Origin: Sabulitectum sp964386635
GTDB taxonomy: Bacteria > Fermentibacterota > Fermentibacteria > Fermentibacterales > JCC-6
NCBI GenBank assembly: GCA_964386635.1
Contig: CAYLRO010000009.1
Coordinates: 1 to 64,000, forward strand
Length of the DNA: 64,000 nt
Direction: 5' to 3'
A program made the translations under genes and the position numbers. Each line of letters begins with the position of its first letter. Position 1 is the first letter of the stretch. A model generated the notes under the pieces. That model saw only the letters and a program-made list of their open reading frames with translations. It was not told the origin of the DNA and ran no database searches. Shown piece by piece: positions 58,119 to 64,000 of this stretch.

Positions 58119-60703
58119 CAGTCACCTTTCATTGAATTACAGGAAGGGTAATTATGCACAAGGGGAAGCGCAGCTGCAAGAGTAACAGGGATTTCAGGTG
58201 CAATCTCCTGTAGCATATAAAGATAGGAGTGATGATGAAGACCTTCCAGCAGACCGGTTGAAAGAAGTTGAGCTGCAGCGGTCAGGCTCTGTCTGCTTCC
58301 GGTAAGACGCCAGTGCCAGTAGAATCCCTCTCCCCTGTGGGTATCTTCAAAACCTTCAGAGAACACTGCTGAAAGAAGACTGGATGGTTGATTTTCTCCT
58401 GTAAAACACTCTGCTGCTTTAAGTTTCATTCTGGCTACCGCGTAATTGAGAAGCGAGTTGGACAGTGAAGATATCTCCAGAGATTCCCGGAGGGTTTCTG
58501 CAGCTTCACTGTGAAATCCTGCCCTGAGAAGCATGGAACCCTTCTTCACAAGATTCAAAGAAAGCCTTCTTCTGCTTCCTGCACTTCTGGAAAGATTTAC
58601 AGCCTGGTCAATCAGGAGAAGAGCATCTTCCACCCTGTGCTGTGCAAAAGCAATCTGAGCAGAGATGTAGCAGATGGACTCACGGGAATGTTTCCCGGAC
58701 AGGTCTGAGAATTCGATCATGGTTTCCAGGCAATCTCCTGCAGAGTCAAACCGGGACAGATCCACAAAGAGTCTGGCCATGTTGCCATACGCAACAGAGG
58801 CTCGGGCCAGATCACCGGTGGAGACGCATACCCTGACAAGACGCATAAGGGTTTTGAGAGAATCATCCATCCTGTGCAGTTTTCTCTGGGCAATGCTGAG
58901 ATTGTTCAGAATGCTCTTTATTTTAAGGCTTTTCTCTCTCCCTGCAGTTCTTATGGCAGCCTGGTAAATCTTCAGCGCTTTCTCCAGGTCCATTTTAAGC
59001 AGCATGGAGTTTGCGAACATGTTGTAAAGGGCAACAAGCCTTGTGAGGTCCCTGGAAATCAACGACAGCTCCATGAGCCTTTCAATATTTACCTGAAATT
59101 CCCGGAACCGTCCAGTTCTGTTGAAGACCCTGGCAAGAGTGTACCTGATCCTTGTTTCCATCCAGGATGAATACTGGTCCTTAAGGAAAATCAGCGCTGC
59201 TCTCATGACACAGAGAGACTGATCGTACAGGCCCCTTTTGAACAGTTGATCTCCAAGTTCAACAAGCGCAGGCAATCTGCCGGGATCATCTTTTGCAGCC
59301 ATCTCGGTAAGTAGTTTTTCTGCAGGTGAGTAAAGTCCTGCCTGATGCAGAGACCTGGATTTCAGAATAGCTGGAGATATTTCAGGATAGACAGGGTGAA
59401 TATCATGAGAAAGGCATTCAGTACACTGTTCTGAACAGAACCTTCGAAGCAGTGAAGAATCTGAATGCTGAGCAAGAGAAGCATCTTCAAGAATGCCGGA
59501 TGCCTCCTCAGTGTGTTCAGCCCGGAAAAGACTTAGAGCGGCCTGGAAGAGACACCTGGCGGACACCTCGGGATTCAGGGCAGCCGCAGTGCGAAAATAC
59601 CCGGCCCTGGTCAGCTGATCCTCTTCCGTATTACCTGCGGCGATGAATTTTTCCGAAGCCTCTTCTGTCCTGCCGGCTGATGCAAGAAGATGCCCTGAGT
59701 ATTTCAGAACCACAGGAGAAATGCCTCGGGAACTGATAACAACTTCTGATGACTTTTGAAGAATCTGACCCCTTTCCGTATATCCAATCGAGTTTGCCAC
59801 AAACTCTCTCACGGTCTCGGACAGGAAAGATGCAACAAGATGCCCCTTCCAAAGGTGAATCTCCCTGCCCTGAAGAAACACAGGATATCCCTCTGTTCCG
59901 GAAATCGAGGCTGCTTCAGAAGGGATGAATCCAGGTGAAAGCAGAGCAGCAGCACAGGCGAATCTTCTCAATTCAGGGTTCAGATCGAAAACAGCATTCA
60001 GCATCTCAGGAACACTTCTCCCTGAAAGGCCGAAAACTTTATGGATACCGGCATAGAGAAGAACAAGCCCTGCATTCCCCCTGGTAACTCTCATGACATC
60101 GCATGGAGAATCCAGGCAGTCATGTGCCTTCAGTATCTCCAGTATCTCAGATTCGCCAATGGAATCCGAGTTCAGAACAAGGTCAGGCTCATAAAAATTG
60201 CTGCTGCCGGAAAACACGGCAATAAACGGGGGTAAGTGATCACATGTGGTGATCAGATCTGCCGGTGGTGTAAAGTTGATGAAACAGAACAGCACCGGAA
60301 GCTTTTTACCGAAAGAGACCAATATCTTTTCAAGATGTCTTGTATCTGCAGTGCTTCCTTCAAGAAGGTATTCTCTGAAGGAATCCTTTACCGAGTGAAG
60401 ACCTGCTGCACATTCCATTCCATCTGAACTGATCAGCGCTATTTCTGTAAGATGAGAGCGCCAGGCAGCCTCGAAGGATGACTGGGCATCCGGGACACAA
60501 TCACCGGTGAAATAACTGAAAAGGCATTCTCTCACAGGATCTGTATCACTGCCGCTGAAGGTAAGGACCTGATAAGTGTCAAGATTTGCAGAGATCCCTG
60601 CATTAAGCTTTTCAGGATCTTTGACATTCCTTACAAGGATACGCCTTTTTCCCCCTGAAAGGATCTCCCGGGCAACCCTCTCCGCAAGCAGAACCTCACT
60701 CAC
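58118..60703 (-). CDS. TPR-repeat protein with degenerate N-terminal ATPase-like domain
   Basis: 861 residues. The N-terminal 330 residues look like a STAND/AAA-type module (GKRRILVRNVKDPEKL, ILVSFGKKLPVLFCFINF, SCDHL-like region) but no Walker A GxxxxGK[ST] is seen. From about 340 on there are many TPR-like helical repeats (LLTEMAAKDD, ALKIYQAAIRTAG, ARASVAYGNMARL, AAETLRESLEIS). A scaffold or sensor role is likely. It resembles the TPR half of the GGDEF protein (31839-35480) in style, without a cyclase. It overlaps the DUF167 gene by eight bases. Confidence 0.7.
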   Translation of the reverse strand: MSEVLLAERVAREILSGGKRRILVRNVKDPEKLNAGISANLDTYQVLTFSGSDTDPVRECLFSYFTGDCVPDAQSSFEAAWRSHLTEIALISSDGMECAAGLHSVKDSFREYLLEGSTADTRHLEKILVSFGKKLPVLFCFINFTPPADLITTCDHLPPFIAVFSGSSNFYEPDLVLNSDSIGESEILEILKAHDCLDSPCDVMRVTRGNAGLVLLYAGIHKVFGLSGRSVPEMLNAVFDLNPELRRFACAAALLSPGFIPSEAASISGTEGYPVFLQGREIHLWKGHLVASFLSETVREFVANSIGYTERGQILQKSSEVVISSRGISPVVLKYSGHLLASAGRTEEASEKFIAAGNTEEDQLTRAGYFRTAAALNPEVSARCLFQAALSLFRAEHTEEASGILEDASLAQHSDSSLLRRFCSEQCTECLSHDIHPVYPEISPAILKSRSLHQAGLYSPAEKLLTEMAAKDDPGRLPALVELGDQLFKRGLYDQSLCVMRAALIFLKDQYSSWMETRIRYTLARVFNRTGRFREFQVNIERLMELSLISRDLTRLVALYNMFANSMLLKMDLEKALKIYQAAIRTAGREKSLKIKSILNNLSIAQRKLHRMDDSLKTLMRLVRVCVSTGDLARASVAYGNMARLFVDLSRFDSAGDCLETMIEFSDLSGKHSRESICYISAQIAFAQHRVEDALLLIDQAVNLSRSAGSRRRLSLNLVKKGSMLLRAGFHSEAAETLRESLEISSLSNSLLNYAVARMKLKAAECFTGENQPSSLLSAVFSEGFEDTHRGEGFYWHWRLTGSRQSLTAAAQLLSTGLLEGLHHHSYLYMLQEIAPEIPVTLAAALPLVHNYPSCNSMKGD

Positions 60704-60950
60704 AATACCAGTCGGGCAGGGAAAAAGGCGGTAGTATTCTTACAGATTTGTTTCGCGATGCGGTTCCGAAAGTAATTGTCACACTTTTCCTGCCGGTGCT
60801 GAATTCACCGGCAAGCCACTTGACAAGCTCTTTGTTGGCTCTTCCCTCAACAGGTGGAGCTTTTACTCCGATTTTAAACACACCGTCTGCCATAATATCA
60901 ATAAGGCCTGTTCTTCTGCTTCCAGGAACCAGTTTGATTTTCAGAATCAA
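60696..60950 (-). CDS. DUF167 (YggU) family protein
   Basis: 84 residues. Matches DUF167: LKIKLVPGSRRTGLI, IGVKAPPVEGRANKELVKWL and RNKSVRI. The function is not known; related proteins are widespread in bacteria and archaea. It overlaps the Trm112 gene by four bases and the TPR gene by eight. Confidence 0.88.
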   Translation of the reverse strand: MILKIKLVPGSRRTGLIDIMADGVFKIGVKAPPVEGRANKELVKWLAGEFSTGRKSVTITFGTASRNKSVRILPPFSLPDWYCE

Positions 60951-61138
60951 TCCTGCTCCCGGTTCTCCTTTTTCACCGGTACCGCATCTTCCAGCAGCAT
61001 TACCGGTATTCCGTCGCGTACCGGGAACCCGATTTCACACTGATGGCAGACAAGCATCTCATCACCTTCCGTGCGATACTCAAGATCTCCCTTGCAGCCC
61101 GGGCAGACAAGAATTTCCAGAAGTCTGGGATCAAGCAT
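60947..61138 (-). CDS. Trm112 family protein
   Basis: 63 residues. LLEILVCPGCKGDLEYR then LVCHQCEIGFPVRDGIPVML shows the zinc-ribbon Cys pairs (CxxC and CxxC) and the PVRDGIPVML tail of the Trm112/YcaR family. Partners are methyltransferases in eukaryotes and archaea; the bacterial role is less clear. It precedes DUF167. Confidence 0.9.
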   Translation of the reverse strand: MLDPRLLEILVCPGCKGDLEYRTEGDEMLVCHQCEIGFPVRDGIPVMLLEDAVPVKKENREQD

Positions 61139-61151
61139 TCCATACCCCTTA

Positions 61152-62378
61152 TCAGATTATGAATTCACCTTTTCTGATTACAAGTTCTTCATGTCCTTCG
61201 TGAGTAACTCCGTACACATCAACCTGTTCACCACCGATCATGAAATCGGTATGAACAAGGGACTGGTTGCATCGAACAGTATTCAGCTCGTCCGGGCTCA
61301 TTGATGTTCCACCGTTAATACAGTCAGTATATCCATTGCCAAGTGCTATATGGCAGGAGGCGTTCTCGTCGAAGAGAATGTTGTGGAACACGAGACCTGA
61401 ACGGTAAATGGGAGAATCGGTTCCCACAAGGGCTATTTCCCCCAGTCTTGAAGCCCCCTGATCTGTATCAATGAATTTTTCAAGAACTTCACCGTTCATT
61501 TCTGCCCCGCAGTCAGTTACCCTGCCCTTGCTGAATTCAAACCAGGCACCCTCCACCTGAGCACCCAGCACGGTCACAGGTCTGGTGCACCTGACTCTTC
61601 CCCTGGTTGCACTCATGTCGGGAGTGCTGAAAACCTCTTCTGTGGGAATGTTCGGGAAGAACAGAGTTCCGTCTGCAGCTGTACAGCTTCCTCCGCAGAA
61701 TTTCCTGTCTGGAAGCATACCGACTATGAGATCAGTATCCGGGCCCTTAAAATGAAATTCAGTAAAAGCCTTTTCGTTAAGGAACCCGGCTCTGCGCTTC
61801 AATTCTTTATCGTGCTTCTGCCAGGCAACAGCAGGATTGTCTTCGTTCAGTCTCAGAATCGGGATAAGAATGTCCCATATTCTCTCATGCCAGTTTTCAT
61901 CTGACCCGAGAACCTTGCAGGCCCAGGCTTCTGTGGGAGCAAGGCAAACATTCCAGGGAACTTTATTAGAGGAAACTGCCCTGAGAAATTCCTGCCTGAC
62001 AATAGAGGATGCTTTTGTCATTCGTCCCAGCCTGGAAGGGTCGGCTCCCTGCATGACATCAGGGTTGGAAGGTCCTCTGAGAGCAAGTGACCGGAAACCT
62101 TCATCAACAATTGATTTATACATCTGCTCCATGTACCCCGGAACAAAATCCAGGTAAGCATCACTGACAGAGTTATCCGTTCTTATCCTGCTGAATACCG
62201 GATCTTCATATGTTACTTTAACAAACTCGGCTCCCATGGCGTAAGCCCTGCGGACAAGCTGTTCTACCAGGGGTCCGTGGACTGGCTCAGATCTCAGCCA
62301 GAGACGGTCTCCTCTTTTTATTGAAAGAGCACCGCCAAGGATTACATCTGAATACTTCTCAAGTGTACTATTGTTCAT
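61152..62378 (-). CDS. Aminopeptidase (M29 family)
   Basis: 408 residues. It begins with a region common to thermophilic M29 aminopeptidases: YSDVILGGALSIKRGDRLWL. FEFSKGRVTDCGAEMNGEV, GEIALVGTDSPIYRSGLVFHN and DENASCHIALGNGY contain the usual Glu and His metal-site motifs. It removes N-terminal amino acids, plausibly as the last step of peptide use after the secreted protease. It starts eight bases after the YjbH-like gene. Confidence 0.9.
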   Translation of the reverse strand: MNNSTLEKYSDVILGGALSIKRGDRLWLRSEPVHGPLVEQLVRRAYAMGAEFVKVTYEDPVFSRIRTDNSVSDAYLDFVPGYMEQMYKSIVDEGFRSLALRGPSNPDVMQGADPSRLGRMTKASSIVRQEFLRAVSSNKVPWNVCLAPTEAWACKVLGSDENWHERIWDILIPILRLNEDNPAVAWQKHDKELKRRAGFLNEKAFTEFHFKGPDTDLIVGMLPDRKFCGGSCTAADGTLFFPNIPTEEVFSTPDMSATRGRVRCTRPVTVLGAQVEGAWFEFSKGRVTDCGAEMNGEVLEKFIDTDQGASRLGEIALVGTDSPIYRSGLVFHNILFDENASCHIALGNGYTDCINGGTSMSPDELNTVRCNQSLVHTDFMIGGEQVDVYGVTHEGHEELVIRKGEFII

Positions 62379-62386
62379 CTGTCTCC

Positions 62387-63103
62387 CTAAATTAATCCCA
62401 GAAAATCAATTGCAAGGGACCTGTACGGGTCACCTGATGTCTCAAGCACATCGCAGAACCGAAGGCCTATCCGTACCTGCCCAAAGCTTTCCCAGTAGGT
62501 TTCAATGTTCACGAATCCACCGGAATGATCCACCCTGTAATCAGCTTCCCCGTTGGTGCCCAGATCCCAGTCCACTGCAGCGCCAAAACCGCCGGGAAGA
62601 GATTTGTCCACTCCCAGCCAGAGTCCTGCATGATCGCTGTTATCCTCGCTGAGGCTGAGACCGCCGTGAAAACCGGTATCCCCGCCCCATCCTCCGAAGT
62701 TCTTGCTTAAAACAAAATAAAAACCGCGAGCAGGTCTTGTGTATACAGCGCCTGCTCTTGAATGTTCTTCTTCGTTATCGTAGCCGAAAGCCACAGCGGG
62801 AAATGACCTTTTCTCGTCAAATACTCGAAATCTTGCTTTCAGATACACAGTATCAAACCATTCAGGATCACTGGTTCCCGTTATGTTCCAGCCACCGAAT
62901 CCAACACCTGCCATGAATCTGGGAAAAACACCTGCAGTAACTGAAAATCTCAGCCCATTCACGGGAAAGGTGTTCATTGCCACATTGAAGGTTCTCGGGG
63001 CGATAACCCCTGCAGTAGGTTCACAGGCAACCCTCATGAGCTCCCCGGCAGAGATCCCGGCAGCAGATACCAGCATAATGAAAATGCTTGACAATACTCT
63101 CAT
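62387..63103 (-). CDS. Secreted YjbH-like/outer-membrane beta protein
   Basis: 238 residues with a signal peptide (about 1-19, MRVLSSIFIMLVSAAGISA) and a beta-rich body (FSVTAGVFPRFMAGVGFGGW, RAGAVYTRPARGFYFVLSK, GAAVDWDLGTNG). The resemblance to YjbH/exopolysaccharide-linked outer membrane proteins is weak and rests on the VRI..RF and SKNF/GG patterns. It could be an outer-membrane barrel. It starts two bases after the dnaE stop. Confidence 0.55.
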   Translation of the reverse strand: MRVLSSIFIMLVSAAGISAGELMRVACEPTAGVIAPRTFNVAMNTFPVNGLRFSVTAGVFPRFMAGVGFGGWNITGTSDPEWFDTVYLKARFRVFDEKRSFPAVAFGYDNEEEHSRAGAVYTRPARGFYFVLSKNFGGWGGDTGFHGGLSLSEDNSDHAGLWLGVDKSLPGGFGAAVDWDLGTNGEADYRVDHSGGFVNIETYWESFGQVRIGLRFCDVLETSGDPYRSLAIDFLGLI

Positions 63104-63105
63104 TA

Positions 63106-64000
63106 CTACCTCCCATCCCCTCTGCAGAGGGTAACTCTGGCGGTTTCAGGAAGAATCTCCCTCAGGCATCCCAGAAAACCGTCATCAGGTTCAACAGTAA
63201 GCCCTCTGGAAAGCATCCGTACTGTTCTTCCCGGAAATCTTACATTCCACGAAAGCCTTGCAGAACCTTTGTGGCTCCTGCACAGAGCTTCTATTTTCTC
63301 AAGTATAGCAGTTTCACATGAAAAACCATCAGTGTCTATGAGAACTCCTGCTTTGAGCAGGAAGCGGCTCTGTTCCAGAGGAATGACCCTGTTCACCGAA
63401 AATCGCCTGCCTCTGTCACCTCTTCCCTGAACTATCTCTCCTTCAAAGAGAAGAAGAGCTCCCTTTTCCACCTGATCCCAGTATCTGTCAATTGCTTCCT
63501 CGAACATTAGCACATCGGCGCTGCCGTCCTTATCCGCAACACTGATGAATGCCATGGAATCCCCCTTGCGAGTCTCTATTCTTCTGCACTCAATAACTGC
63601 ACCTGCTATGGCAGAGTATCCGGATGATGCATCATCCAGCTGGGAGATGGAGCATGTTGTAAAAGCAAGAATCTCTTCTCTGCAGGCATCCAGTGGGTGT
63701 CCGGACAGGTAGAAACCCAGGACCTCGCCTTCTTTTTCAAGTTTCTCCTGCAGAGGAATCTCTCTCTCATCTGCAAGTGCGGGAACCACAGGTTCCTCAC
63801 CGGATTCTCCACCGAAAAGAGACATCTGACCGGCATTATGATGGTGCTTCAGGTTTGTGGCATAATTCAGAGCCTTCTCCATGGCGGATAGCTGCTGCGC
63901 TCTGTTACCCTCCAGACAATCCGTTGCCCCTGCCAGAATAAGAGATTCAAGGGTGCGACGGTTAAGTCCGGAAGAATCTTCCAGGAGTGCAACTCCTGCA
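63106..64000 (-). CDS. dnaE: DNA polymerase III alpha subunit, C-terminal part (5' end outside window)
   Basis: 298 visible residues; the frame runs off the right edge of the window. LNRRTLESLILAGATDCL is the typical DnaE segment after the fingers, then EVLGFYLSGHPLD and an OB-fold (SAIAGAVIECRRIETRKGDS, FISVADKDGSADVLMF, FEGEIVQGRG). The ATG at 63882 is internal and must not be used as a start. It is the replicative polymerase and heads the run towards arcC. Confidence 0.95.
   Translation of the reverse strand, partial: AGVALLEDSSGLNRRTLESLILAGATDCLEGNRAQQLSAMEKALNYATNLKHHHNAGQMSLFGGESGEEPVVPALADEREIPLQEKLEKEGEVLGFYLSGHPLDACREEILAFTTCSISQLDDASSGYSAIAGAVIECRRIETRKGDSMAFISVADKDGSADVLMFEEAIDRYWDQVEKGALLLFEGEIVQGRGDRGRRFSVNRVIPLEQSRFLLKAGVLIDTDGFSCETAILEKIEALCRSHKGSARLSWNVRFPGRTVRMLSRGLTVEPDDGFLGCLREILPETARVTLCRGDGR

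Overview
The window looks like a chromosomal segment of an anaerobic, Gram-negative-type bacterium of moderate GC, probably an uncultured lineage of or near the Fibrobacteres-Chlorobi-Bacteroidetes (FCB) assemblage (Fermentibacterota-like is my best guess). This is inference: there is no rRNA here. Supporting it are outer-membrane barrel-like proteins, secreted proteins ending in a T9SS/FlgD-like C-terminal domain, acetate kinase and carbamate kinase (fermentative ATP formation), a ferredoxin:thioredoxin reductase catalytic subunit, and LspA with envelope glycosyltransferases and flippase. Nearly all genes lie on the minus strand, tightly packed, with many ATGA, TGATG or TAATC-type stop/start overlaps. 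Only seven protein genes (a recombinase tail, an outer-membrane protein, purC, a GT2-FTR-rhodanese trio, and one secreted protein) are on the plus strand.

Layout. 1-430: the 3' tail of a large serine recombinase, the only clear trace of a mobile element. 431-3748: an outer-membrane protein, then (minus) cysC, an MFS permease and a GT9-like protein. 3866-9523: purC, and the minus operon parE-parC-nudix-DUF6485. 9727-15589: a coupled envelope set: PEGA/SUMF1 protein, AMP-dependent acyl ligase, Wzx-type flippase, B12-type radical SAM protein. 15664-23880: a papain-like secreted protease and a giant CotH-kinase/beta-helix/lamin-tail protein with the same type of C-terminal sorting domain, flanking a plus-strand GT2, FTR and rhodanese and a nitrilase-family hydrolase. 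23904-31000: hisS, membrane SpoIIE-type phosphatase, AhpD-like protein, fRMsr-like GAF protein, O-antigen ligase-like protein and ackA. 31087-35480: a DUF169 protein and a 1213-residue GGDEF/AAA/NB-ARC-like/TPR protein. 35520-46983: an information-processing and isoprenoid run (ymdB, ispA-like, dxs, nadK, recN, pgsA, smc, ftsY and an ABC ATPase). 46986-52522: tRNA-Val(GAC), thrS, infC, rpmI, rplT, a ZapB-like coiled coil, zapA and rny. 52700-53365: a secreted protein under a good sigma-70-like promoter. 53411-64000: the 3' part of dnaE, a YjbH-like protein, M29 aminopeptidase, Trm112, DUF167, a TPR protein, a shortened nucleoside-phosphorylase-like protein, ileS, lspA and a carbamate kinase.

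The most interesting points are the multi-domain cyclase/STAND protein with an intact GGDEF and I-site but a broken second P-loop, the infC gene that appears to start at AUC, the coupled SUMF1-ligase-flippase-radical SAM envelope cluster, the reduced phosphorylase-like gene coupled to ileS, and the pair of large secreted proteins with a shared C-terminal sorting-type domain. No CRISPR, defence island, prophage structural genes or rRNA were seen. The core of the window is ordinary housekeeping.
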